Shown here: positions 46,796 to 57,741 of the stretch, in pieces
How positions within the stretch are numbered: position 1 is the first letter of the stretch
How the letters are laid out: each line of letters starts with the position of its first letter
Source: Panax quinquefolius
Taxonomy: Eukaryota; Streptophyta; Magnoliopsida; Apiales; Araliaceae
NCBI GenBank assembly: GCA_020205615.1
Contig: JAINUW010000223.1
Span: 191,501-255,500 of the forward strand
DNA length: 64,000 bases
Direction: 5' to 3'
The notes under the pieces: generated by a model
Seen by the model: the letters and a program-made list of their open reading frames with translations, nothing else
Told to the model about the DNA's origin: nothing
Databases searched by the model: none
Made by a program: the position numbers and the translations under genes

Positions 46796-48639
46796 GATAC
46801 TTGCCCCAAGATCACATAGACATTTATCGAAGTTCATCTTTCCGATCGTGCATGGAATTGTGAAATTGCCCGAATCTTTCAGCTTTGGAGGTAGTTTATG
46901 CTGAAGCACTACACTGCATTCCTCTTTCAAGGCTACTGTCTCAAACTCGTCTAATCTCCTCTTCCTTGACAATATACCCTTCATAAACTTTGCATAACTT
47001 GGCATCTGTTCCAATGCCTCCGCGATATGTATATTAATCTACACCTTCTTAAAAACCTTTAAGAACTTGTTGAACTGTTTATCTTCCCTTTGCTTATTCA
47101 ATCTCTGTGGATACGGAACCGGAGGGTGAACTAATGGTACTGTACTCTTAGGCTTCTCCACTGAACTGACTTTATCTTTCTCTTCCTGCTGTAACTCAGA
47201 ATTTTCCTTGGTTTCTCTCTGCTCAAACACAATTTCTTCCTCGCACGGCCGTGCGTCCTCCCTTTGTAAACATGGCGTGGCGCGCCATGCTCAGTTTTTG
47301 CAATCTTTTTCCCAGACCTTAATGTGATCACTTGACACTGTTCCTTCCCATATCTTCTTGGATTTGCCTTTGTATTACTTGGCAATGAACCTTGGGGCCT
47401 GTTGTTAAGCATGCTCGCCATTTGACCCATTTGAGTTTCCAAATTTTTAATAGCCACTGCTTGGCTTTTGATCATAACCTCTGTATTCGCCATGTACTTC
47501 ATCATCATCTCCTCCATTTCTGATTTCTTTTCTTGCTGAGGTGCAGCTGGAGTGTGATGTTGTTTTTGTTGAGAAAATCCCGACGAAAAAGGTGGTCTTG
47601 GAGTAAACTGTTGCTACGCTGGTTGAGACTGAAATTGATTATGCGGCTGAAACCGATTTTGTTGATTTCTCTGATTATTTGACCAACTGAAGTTAGGATG
47701 ATTGCGGTTGTTGGAGTTGTATGTGTTCTAAAACTAACCTTGGTCTTTCCTATAATTGCTCACATACTGTACCGACTCTGAGCTGATAGCACATTGATCT
47801 GTCGAGTGTGACCCTGCACAAATCTCACATACGAAGGCAACTGTTTTCTCTTTTCCCTCTGTTAATGTATCTATTTTCTTCGCCATGGCTACCATCTGTG
47901 CTGACAACTGCATGATAGCATCCACTTCCAACAAACCTGTAACTTTAGGCTATGGCATCCTAGATGTAGGGTTTTGAAAGTCATTTGCTACCATTGTCTC
48001 TATAAGGTTATAAGCTTCCTCATAACTCTTTGCCCATAATGCTCCTCCTACAGCTGCATCTACAATCGGCCTACACTGCCATCCCAATCCATTGTAAAAT
48101 GTGTTGATCACCATCCAATCTGGCATACCATGGTGTGGACACTTTCTTAATATCTCTTTGTATCTCTCCCAGGCCTCATATAAGGATTCACCCTATTTCT
48201 GCTCAAACTGAGAGATTGTTGTCCTCATTTTCGCAGTCTTAGCCATTGGGAAAAACTTGGCCAAGAACTTCTGTGCTAGGTCCTCCCATTTAGTTATAGA
48301 TCCTACAGGCAAAGAATGAAGCCAACTTCTCGATTTATCCCTCAATGAGAACGAAAACAACCTAAGTCTGATAGCATCCTCCGTCACCCCGTTGTATCTG
48401 AAAGAATCACATATCTCAATAAAGCTCAATAGGTGTTCATTCGGATCATCCGTAGCAGCACCCCCAAACTGTACCGAATCTTGCACCATCTGAATAGTGC
48501 CCATTTTTATCTAGGATGTATTAGCTGCTATCGCTAGTCTGACTATGCTAGACTGTAATCCATTAATATTAGGCATGGAATATTCTCTCAGAGCCCTATG
48601 CTCCTCTCTTTGATCTTCTCTTTGTCCCTCGACTGCCAT
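46796..48639 (-). pseudogene. Athila gag and N-terminal protease (cut by D at 46795)
   Basis: Start ATG at 48639 (MAVEGQRED). In-frame TAG at about 48513, then QFGGAATDDPNEHLLSFIEI, RLFSFSLRDKSRSWLHSLP and LAQKFLAKFFP (gag core, 48504-48193). After another stop come YNGLGWQCRPIVDAA, VCEICAGSHSTDQC (about 47810), a Gln-rich stretch, MEEMMMKYMANTEVMIKSQA, LRSGKKIAKTEHG (about 47300) and PYPQRLNKQREDKQFNKFLK. The protease region has EALEQMPSYAKFMKGILSRK, VALKEECSVVLQHKLPPKLK and CLCDLGAS ending at the D junction. Several stops are TAG where CAG is usual. A GC-palindrome block sits at 47243-47300 inside the coding region. Confidence 0.92.
47243..47300. other. GC palindromes inside Athila gag
   Basis: GCACGGCCGTGC and ATGGCGTGGCGCGCCATG, two perfect or near-perfect palindromes about 30 bases apart, in the coding frame between conserved gag blocks. 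They match in style the cluster in the Athila 3' spacer (22289-22400). Confidence 0.65.
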
Positions 48640-48880
48640 ATTAGATGTAGTTACCTCTAACTCTACTTGTAAATTTCTACGCACTCTCACTTTCCAACCT
48701 CTCCGTTTACGTTATGCTGAGCAGGTGTTAATTCGGGATTGGATGACCGCGTGCGCATAAAAATTTATCCAAGTCCCTAAAACAAATAAAAAACAAAAAT
48801 AGAAATGAGATTAGATTAGATTTGTCTAAGTCATACAATATAGCTTAAAACTGATGATAATTATTTAAATTTATACGCCT
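48640..48880 (-). other. Athila 5' leader
   Basis: Sequence between the PBS and the gag start. No ORF or structure recognised. Confidence 0.5.
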
Positions 48881-48900
48881 TTTCCCCGGCAACGACGCCA
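48881..48900 (-). other. Athila primer-binding site (tRNA-Asp type)
   Basis: The reverse complement TGGCGTCGTTGCCGGGGAAA closely matches the TGGCGCCGTTGCCGGGGA PBS usual for Athila, just inside the LTR edge (48907). Confidence 0.85.
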
Positions 48901-48906
48901 AAAACT

Positions 48907-48963
48907 TGTTGCCTCTTTTTTTAGTTCTAGCAAAAGAGCTCTAACTTATGCAAGCATACATGT
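48907..48963 (-). repeat. Athila 5' LTR, inner end (cut by element F)
   Basis: 57 bases from TGTTGCC (LTR end in element orientation) to the CATGT duplicated by F (48959-48963). The rest of the LTR is at 60854-62347. Confidence 0.8.
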
Positions 48964-50380
48964 TGTCAGGAATAAGAATTTGAATGATATTCCTATTTAC
49001 ATATGATTTGATTATGATATATATATGAATGAACAATATGCAAGTATGCTTGCATTAAGAAAAGCTGTAAAGTCCTTTTATAGATAATAGAAACATGTGT
49101 ACAAGGACTTAGAATGAATTGATCAAGTATGTTAGGTTAATCCTACATAAGCAAAATAGCTTTGTAAAGTCCTTATAAAGAAATGATGTACAAGGACTAT
49201 AAATATAGAAAGATCAAGCATGTTAGGTTGATCTTATGATGTAATAGATAGGCTTGTCTGATCGTCGAGCACTGCACCTGAAATTGTAGTCTGCCAGGAG
49301 AGTAAAGGAGAACTCGAGAGCTGTTGAGGCAGAATTGTAGTCTGCAAGATAGTAGATTTCGGAGTTCGTAGACTGCCAAGAGAGAGGAGGAAGGATCGTA
49401 GTGTGTCGAGTAGAACTTCCTCGAGCCAGAAGTCTCGAGGAAGTCGTGTTCGAATCGTGAGACGTACCTACCTACTAGCCGAGTAGAGAACATCCGCCGA
49501 AGCTTAAGTCGAAACGTAGACTACACTCGAAGTCGAGAGTCTACAGATCTTAGAATCAAGTCAAGGATCGGAGACTACACTCGAGGTCGTAGAAATCTAT
49601 GATCGGAAGCCATTTCAAGGATCGTAGACTACACTCTGAGTTCGTAGAGTCTATTGATTACATGCAGAGATCGTAGTCGAGTTATATCAGATGAAGACAT
49701 CGACCAAAAAGACAGAAATCATAGAGTGTCAAGATCTGATCCCGAAGTCATAATGTCTGCACAGCCGAAGCTGAATCGTAGAGTGCAGAACTATGACCTC
49801 AACAGATGTGTTCACAATGCCAAGGCAGAATCATAGAGCAAATACGATTCTCAACTAATGAGCACTCCCAGAATATCCAAAGGAATAAAGCCTCTTGTTG
49901 GCACTGCAAAGATACATCTCACCTGAAGGGAACTAGAGAGCACTCAACGAATTGAATGCAAGCTAATAGAAGATCTAAGCACCAACCCAATCAGCATCAA
50001 GATTGAGTTGTAAAGCCATTCGAGATGAAGTCTAACACAAGATGATCATAAGAAGACTTCAGTAACTGACTTCAGTAACACCCGAAGATTGAAGCATTGG
50101 CAACGGTTCAAACTGAAGGATGGTATTCGGACAAAAGCTTATTGAGAGCATCGATGCAAAAGGACAACCTCTGATCGAGAAATTAGAAGGAGGAAATAAA
50201 GTCTTCGACCTTCCCAAGACATTAAAGTGACAACTCTGAAGGGATAGGTGAAACAGTAGACTACAATGTCAGATAAAGTATGACATGTCACATCAGCAGT
50301 CTACCTCTGTCAACTCGAGATCTGTGAAGATATTTGAATACCCTTCAATGCCTACTTTCCAACGGAAGGATTGGGAAGGA

Positions 50381-50390
50381 GTATAAATTA
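50381..50390 (+). promoter_or_regulatory. TATA box of the F 5' LTR
   Basis: GTATAAATTA in a context conserved with the 3' LTR (59625-59634). It is the likely U3 core promoter, about 720 bases before the hairpin array. Confidence 0.5.
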
Positions 50391-51102
50391 GGAAGAGCTT
50401 CAAAGTTCGAGGGTAGCTGGAGTTACCGGGTTTTGGAGAAAAGGTGGACTATTCTAAACCATGTGAAATAGTGAGTCCGAAGGCTCACTCTACGATCCAC
50501 CAAGAACACTCAGATATATGCAAAGGAAGAAGTAGAAGTGAGAGTTCTACTATATAAAAGTGAGAGTTCTACTACAAGAAGAGTGTTCTGAACTGCCGAG
50601 AGAAAGAAGTGCATCATGTCATCTTGGTGTTTATCATGGGAAGACTCTAAGTAAAAAAGAAAAGAGCTCACAGCCATCTTAGCAAGTCCATCATGAGAAG
50701 ACATCAAGTATCAAGAAGGGAGATCGCAAACGTCATCATGTTGGCAAGTATGAGAAAGTTTCTAAGCAGAAGAACTTACAGTCATCTTGGAAACATATCA
50801 TGTGCAACCATCATGTATCAGCAGGAAAGATCTTCAAGGAAGTCATTAAGGGATCATCCGAAGTGGTTGAGTTACTGAAGAAGCCGAGCATCATGCAACA
50901 CTCAACTGCACTTCAAGGATGATCACGCCAAGCTACTAAGTATAGAAGATGTTAAGAGCATGAAGACATCTTAGCAGCTCAGCACCAACTCCAACAAAAA
51001 AAAAACTAAACAAAAGCCAGGGCCTGAGGGGTCCTTGTCTGAAGGGACTAAATGAAGCAAGGGCCTGAGGGGTCCTTGTCTGGAGGGACTAAATGAAGTT
51101 CC

Positions 51103-51252
51103 AAGCCTGGTGGGCTTGAAGAGTTCCTAGCGAACTAGAGAAGTCCCAAGGCTGCTGGCCTTGAAGAGTTCTTAGTGAACTGAAGTCCAAAGGCTACTGG
51201 CCTTGAAGGAATCTTAGTGATTCAGGGTGCTGCCCTTTCTTAGTGGAAATCA
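51103..51252 (+). other. array of paired hairpins in the LTR of F
   Basis: Four successive units, each with two short stem-loops. First stems: AAGCC/GGCTT, AAGGC/GCCTT, AAGGC/GCCTT, AGGG/CCCT, all with TGGTG/TGCTG/TACTG-type loops. Second stems: AGTTC/GAACT, AGTTC/GAACT, GAATC/GATTC, TTTC/GAAA, with CTAGC or TTAGT(G) loops. Stem sequences change while pairing is kept. Downstream of the TATA box, so likely transcribed. Confidence 0.6.
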
Positions 51253-51586
51253 TGCTAGTTGAAAGCAGAAGAGTGGATTAGGAGCTTGAGTCTCTAAACC
51301 ACTTAAAACCCCCTGTGTCTTTTACATTATGTACTATAACTGCTATAACTGCTATGTATGTTTTAACTGCTTATAACCAAACTAACTCTACGAACAATGT
51401 ATGTTTGATTATGAATATTATCAATGAAGGGGATCTTTTACTTATTCCACCGTGCTTGAAAAGATTCTTATGTTTGTCATCTGCTAATGTAATAGCAATA
51501 CAAAATAAAAGAGAAAAGTATTTAAAAGAAAAAGGATCTATTCAACCCCCCCCCTTTCTAGATCTATTGGCCTGAGGAACTAACAA

Positions 51587-51601
51587 TTGGTATCAAATCG
51601 G
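51587..51601 (+). other. primer-binding site of element F
   Basis: TTGGTATCAAATCGG starts one base after the LTR end; Met-type TTGGTATCA core. Confidence 0.8.
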
Positions 51602-54480
51602 TTCTCATGCTATATATCAAAAGCTAATCGCTTTGAGTCGATCATTGTGCACAAACATTGTTCTTAACTTAGTTTAGTAGTAAGTAACTTGTTATATATG
51701 CGATGAGCTCACACGTTGGAAATATCGTATAGCTAAATGTGTATATACACCTGAAGCTGCTCAGATTGGTCCAAGTTCTCGATTGCTACATCAACAAGAC
51801 CAATCCCTGCCTTCAGTCAATCTTATAGTCTGAAGACCAGACGAGATAGCTCAAAAGACATAAATGACAAAGAGTCAAGCATCCACCAACCTGAAAGATG
51901 AAGAGGCCACACATGCTAAGAAATTCTTATCAAGAGAAGAAAGAAGATCTTCTCAAACTTATGTCTGGCCAACCAGCAGCTGGGTGCAAACTTTGTAAAC
52001 TAAAGGATGTCAAAGATCTTAATGTTGAGATTCTCTTGGCCTACATCTTCAAGACCATAACTGATTGATTAAAGGCTAACACGAGCAACAAGCTGTCAGG
52101 AGCAAATGTGAAGCTATGCACATCAATGCTTAAACTTAGTATATCAAAGATAAATGATTGTTAAGAGACTGACAGTAAAAAGGTACGGTTCCTCACTATT
52201 ATACATGTGTACATCATAAATGCACCTTCTTATGAACCATAACAGTATTCACTCAAGAAGTCAAAATCTACCTAAAAAGGTGAAGAGAGAAAGTACTCTG
52301 AGGATGTAAACTCAAATATCTATAAACTTTCTCTCCATCCATGTTTTAGGTTGAAGATGACATCTTGAAGGAAATCTGAAATGGGTCATAAGAGCATCAC
52401 AGGTCAAATGAATTTTATGAGAAGTAATCTTTGCTGGTGGGTTAGTATGCATGTACAAATCCTTGTTCTAAGTATTTGATAACACAGAGTATGATCAGTT
52501 CTAAAAGAGTATCTTGATGATGTGTTGAAACTGATCACCTCCATGAATCAACTAGATACTCCTAAATCGTAGAGTTGATTCTCACTCTGTGAACACTTAA
52601 ACATTGTGAACATAACCCAGCAAATGATGAAACCATCAAAGATAAGAGTGTGTTATTAAATGTCAAATCTTACACACACTCACCTTCATGCATATCAAAA
52701 TGTATTATCTAAAACTAGTTTTATGCATGAATATGATGTTGGTGATAAATGTGATGATTAACCAAATATAAGAGGAACAGGGGTTTAAAACTAACCTAGC
52801 AAAACTCATTTAATTATGGGTACCAAAAATAGAAATATATTTAAACCTGCAGGTATTAGGTTTGTCTGACCACACTAAGGAATGCTGAAGCAGAAGACTT
52901 TAGTCAAGAAGACTCAACCAGCAGAAGGCTAAGGACTGTTCAGAGATGATTCTAATAAAGTTCCTATATGTCCAAGCCTATCCTTGAAGACCCTCTGAGC
53001 TAACCAGAATGGAGCTCACATGGCTGCTAATCTGTGTATGGAAGCATGCTAATCAACTAAAGGATCGTATGTGCTCAAGAGCAAGCAAAGAATGCTATAT
53101 ATGAGAAGAATTCTCAAGGAAGCTCAAAACAAAGGATCATCGAGCATCATTCTAGAGGAACTCATCGTGGAAGCAGAACTTCACAAACACAAGACTGTCA
53201 AAGGAGACTACGATCGTAGTGCTATCAAAAGATCGTAGAGCGATCAGTCCTGAAAATATCTATGCCTACGATACAAGGAGATCTAAGTGATAATAGTGAT
53301 TCCAGTCAGAAGGAGATATGCAAGGCTTACTTCTGACACATGTAGAAAAGGGAATCACAGCTGAGAAAACAACATCAACAATGGGGGAGCAGTGATCTGT
53401 TTAGAAGCAACTGTACTGAGGAATTCTATGAAGAAATGTACCAGCTATAGAGTCCCAAAACTTTGTTGCTGATGAACCAAATAAAGATCAATAGTAGTAG
53501 GAACGTCTCAAAACACACTACTGATAACCCTTCAGCCACCCAACCCAACATCGTGAAGTGCCTACGATCAAACATGTGATCGTAGTGTAAGAACAGGAGG
53601 ATACCACGATTTCAGCAAGCAATTTCTAAAGTTGGTAGAGGATCTCCCCATCATAAAAGGTCGAATGAGATGTCATTGCAAATCACTTCTATAGCATTTC
53701 ATCTGGAAAGCACCTTAAGGACAAAGCTGACCCTTACCTCACTCTAACAGGTTGGCCCTTCCTGGGCTACCTTGTCCCAGAAGAATTGCTTGATCAAATT
53801 CATCTCAAGGACCAAGTCAGTCAACGATCGTATAGTCGAGGTTGAAGAGAACTCCATGATCGCAGTGCAACCTCAACGATCGTAGAAGACAACTCGACGA
53901 TCGTAGTTCTACTAAAGGGTACTCTAGTTCATAAGGAGCTTGGAAAATGAGACAATTGCTCAACCATTCAAAATGAGGAGATAAGTTCGAGTATATTAGT
54001 GATCAAACTATGCTGCATCAAAATGAGGATAGAAGTCAAAGCCATCCACTGCAGCATCTCTCAAAAGTTGATCGTTGAGTCAACAAAGGAAATCGTAGAG
54101 TCCATAGCTGCCTTACCATGATACTCTACGAATCAAAAGGTCAACGGTCAAAGCCACGTCGTCTAAATGTCTACTCTTCTAAAAGGAAATATCTAACTAA
54201 AAAGTTATGGGGAGTTACAGATCATTACTGGGCATCGTTCAACCAATGTTCGGTTAACACATCACTGGTTATGCAGAGTTAGAAAGAACTGCCATAAAGA
54301 TAATTTCAAATCTGCAGACAGTTATCAGAAGCTATCGAACCTTTCTCCCTCCCATTTTCAAACCCTAAAATCCTCTCAAAAGCCAGAACAGATTAACACT
54401 CCAGAGCTTTATCAAATCACAATCAACCATCTCTTATAAACCTCTCCGAATCAAATACCCACATTCTTCGAACTAATCAA
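51602..54480 (+). other. internal region of F without recognisable coding sequence
   Basis: No long ORF and no gag-pol motif found. Notable: clusters of GATCGTAG/CTACGATC at about 53205-53240, 53565-53585 and 53820-53910, and a GGGGGAG at about 53383. Short peptide-like remnants cannot be assigned. Confidence 0.5.
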
Positions 54481-57212
54481 ATGCAAAACTGGGGAGTAAT
54501 CACTGGCATTCAGCTCGGAACCAAGTCGTTCGAGAAATCCGAAAAGAAGTTCAGAGACATTCTCGAACTTTTGAAGAAAGCCGAATTCTCAGAATGTCTT
54601 GAGGCTAGCACTCGAGTATACGTTAACCTGGTAAAAGAGTTCTACTCAAACGCCTCCATAAACTCTGGAACCCTTTCTACCAAGGTCAAAGGTCAGTATC
54701 TAAAGCTAAAATCTTCTAACCTCAATCAATGCCTAGGTTCTCCTAACCAAGGGCTGAAGAACCTTGATGATGTCAATATTAAACAAGCAAAGGAGATCAT
54801 GGGGTACCAATGAAACCCTAGTCTAAAATACATGAAGAAGAAGGAGTTTCCTGAAGAATACGAGTTCTTTGCTAAAATAGTTGGAAAATGCATACTGTGC
54901 AAGGACACTGCACATGACACAGTGCTTGACCAACAGTTGAAGATAATGTCAGCAATAGTTCTGAAGAAACAAATCAACTTTGGAGCTATCTTATTCGATC
55001 AAATCTCCAAGTGGGTAGAAAAAGCTGAGATGAAGATGTCTACTGAAAAACCCCTGACTAAGGTGTTTCATTGAAGACTGCTGAGTATTGTGATGAAGAA
55101 GAAGCTAGGAGGAAAGATCATGGATGATGAGGGGGAGCCTTTGAATTTTCACAAGGTAATGTCTCCACAACTATTTATGAACTAGAAGAAAAACCCCAAG
55201 GAGAACAGAAGGCTGACAACTGCAAGCAACAACAGGACCTCTGCAAAGAAGAGAAAAATAGAAGAGGTAGAAAGCTCTGAGTCTGATGACTTTGTGCCAA
55301 CATCAACCACACTAGCTAGAAAGAAATCCAGAGGTGTGAAGAAAGATGGTGTTGTGAAGAAAGCTCAAACCCCACCAATGAATCTCTCCTCTAAGGACAA
55401 GGATAAAGAAGAAGAAGTCCTAACTGCTGAAACAACAAAGAGGAGAAGCAATAGGCTGCTTCAAAGGCCATCCAGCAAGAAAGCTAAAGTGGAAAACAGG
55501 CCAGCCTCAGCTTCCCAAAATAGTACATCTGCTGAAGAGAAGGACGTAGAGTCAGCAGAAGAAAAGGAAACAGATGTAAAGGTTGAGTCCTCACACACCA
55601 AATCCAGCAGTGAAGGTAAAGCTGGAATAATGAATGAAAATTCAGCATCTGCCGATGAAGATGAATGCTCAAGCCCTGTGGCTAATCATCAGAGCATTCA
55701 CTCTGATGATGAAGAAGAGATTCAAGATGACCCAACTACAACCCCAAATGCAACCGCCTTGCCCTTGCTGAACCTGAAGGAAGTTCTTCTGATGAACCAG
55801 AGGCTTCCAAGTTTGAAGAAGAAAAGGAGTCTGACTCTCCCAAAACTGAACCTCCAAAAAGAAGGAAAAGCTACAGACTGCAAGCCAAATTTGCCTCCAA
55901 AAGGAGAAGTGATCAATCAAATGCCCCCATTGAATTAGGTGATGATGAGTCTGTATCACAGAAAGAAAGTGCTGAGAATAGGACCAACAATGAAGAAAAT
56001 GAATCAGAGGAAGATCTTGCTGAAGAAAGTTTTGAGAATGAAATGCAGCAAGAAGGACGCTCTGCTAGAAATGATCAAGATAGTTCAGGCTCCGAGAATG
56101 AAGAGATTGAAAAAGATTCTGAGTCTGCAACACAGGAAGCAGAAGAACAAGAAGATTATCCAGTTCTCTCACCAGCAAGATTCAAAAGAAGAATAGTGGT
56201 GGAAGTATCAAATGAACTACCAGTAGCTCCGCCAGAAAGATGGGTGAACTATGGAGATGAGTAGCTCAAGGTAGTAAGAATGACTACCTTTGACATAGCT
56301 AAACACTGGAACAACATGGAGCTAGACTGCTCGATCATTCTCTATAATCCTGACGACTTGCTAATTAGATGGTTCTTCCAATGGATGCCATGGCTAAAGG
56401 CCCACACTGAAAGAGATGGAAGCTACTTCAGTTGGTATTATAAGCAATTTCCAAGCATGGAGCTGGTGGCTTAAAACTTCCCAAGGGTGAAGAAGTTTGC
56501 AACCAAAATGATCACATACAAGCTTCACTTAAAAGTCTATCAACAGTTTGGAAATCACTACATCCCCTACGATCGTAGAGTGGACTCTCAAGGAAGCAGA
56601 AACATGACCAAGGAGATGATCATAGAGTCTGGTCACTCTACTGCTGAGACTGCTCAAATTCAAAGTCAGAAGCTTCCAACAGTCCAATCACTGCTCTCTG
56701 ACATTCCCTCATCCTAAACCAGCAATTGGTGCTGAACGATTGTTCAGATTCTCCAAGCTTTAGAAAATCTGTCCAAGAATGAAAATCGTAGAGTCCAATC
56801 CAATGCTCAACCCGAAGCTGCCCAACAAGAAGATCAAACTATTTTGGAGCAGGAACTACTAAAGAGTTCTGATGAACTAATTGAGAAAATATCTCTACTC
56901 ACTGAAGAGTCACAGAAGCTGATAGCAGCAGGAGATAATTCATTACAGAACAAAGTTCAAGCTACTATGGCTGATGTATCTCTCAAACTCCAAGAGAGAG
57001 ATAACATCTATCAGAAGGCTATACAAGATCAAAAGGCAGAAGCTCTACGAGTTCAGAAGGCAAATAAAGAACAGATCCAAGCCCTCTCTGACAAGATTGA
57101 TGACCTGAAGCAATATTTCTCAGTGCAACTTGAGCTAGGCCAACATGAACTCAAATTTGAATTTGCCAACTCCTCCTACCTAATGGAGCAGCTTATGTCC
57201 AACATGGAGTAG
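54481..57212 (+). pseudogene. single ORF of element F: PF20167-like domain, acidic/basic linker, coiled-coil C-terminus
   Basis: Frame 1 from ATG 54481: MQNWGVITGIQ, LVKEFYSNASINSGTL and KVKGQYLKL (the usual 'EFYAN...VRGK' block), TGA at 54811, then FFAKIVGKCILCKDTAHDT and INFGAILFDQISKWVEKAE (the second conserved block), TGA at 55072 and TAG at about 55183. Next a basic Lys/Arg-rich stretch (ARKKSRGVKK, RRSNRLLQRP) followed by long Glu/Ser-rich acidic sequence. The acidic frame shifts from frame 1 to frame 3 near 55745. Later blocks are RWVNYGDE (56260), HWNNMELDCSIIL (56300), KFATKMITYKLHLKVYQQFG (56490-56550) and a coiled-coil end (LIEKISLLTEESQKLIAAGD to DKIDDLKQYFSVQLELGQHE). About 910 codons including stops. 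Related in its first domain to the Athila ORF at 20856-21954. Function unknown. Confidence 0.65.
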
Positions 57213-57741
57213 CTCTCATAAATGATTAATGACAAAAAGGGGGAGAAAAAGAGGCATAGAAAGAGGAAGAGCAAGAGGAGCAAGAGGCACTCAAAGAAGA
57301 ACAGAGGGATATGAGAGAAGAAGTCAAAGAAGAAGACAACAGCTGCAGAAAAAGAATCAACATCTGAGGGGGAGCCAGAAGATGATGATAACATGATCGC
57401 AGAGTCTGTGGGGGAGCATGTTCAGAAAGAAGCTGAAAGGGAGCAAAGCAAAGATTGAAGGTCATCTTCCCAGGGGGAGCAAGAGCAAGAAGAACAAACA
57501 GATGAGTAGCTGATCAACAGACATCCTGGAAACATATATTGAGTCAAAGAGGTATATCTCTAACTAGTTAGGTATGTCCTAGATCCAGGATGTAAAGTGT
57601 CTTAATGTATAATTTGCCATATCTTTATAAATGACATTCATGATTATCTATTTTAGAAATACAGTTGCTCACTGTATATAAGATTTATTCATAACATGCA
57701 TATGCACTTATTGTTTTTGTCATAATCAAATAGGGGGAGAT
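57213..57741 (+). other. 3' untranslated region of F with repeated GGGGGAG tracts and the polypurine tract
   Basis: GGGGGAG occurs at about 57239, 57366, 57410, 57472 and 57733. The last (TAGGGGGAGATT) abuts the 3' LTR and is the true polypurine tract. Lys/Glu-rich remnants of coding sequence run to about 57360. Confidence 0.7.

Larger units (their letters stand above)
48964..51585 (+). repeat. 5' LTR of element F
   Basis: 2622 bases. Contains many GATCGTAG modules (about 49330-49800), a TATA box at 50381-50390, a duplicated hairpin GTAGAA...TTCTAC near 50530-50580, two 41 bp units with GGCCTGAGGGGTCC (51021-51098) and a hairpin array (51103-51252). It lacks about 460 bases present in the 3' LTR (58853-59315); the gap lies at about 50068-50080, where a short direct repeat ACTTCAGTAAC flanks ACTG. 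Confidence 0.9.

Noticed and set aside
48881..48900. Possible tRNA fragment
   Set aside because: The match to tRNA is the primer-binding site only; no cloverleaf can be drawn around it. The same holds for 12384, 33448, 43682 and 51587.
51021..51252. CRISPR-like array
   Set aside because: Repeats are few, adjacent, with no spacers, and lie in a plant LTR; explained by hairpin units.
55484..55959. Minus-strand frames opposite the F ORF
   Set aside because: Shadows of the acidic, purine-rich coding strand, rich in Ser/Leu/Phe.
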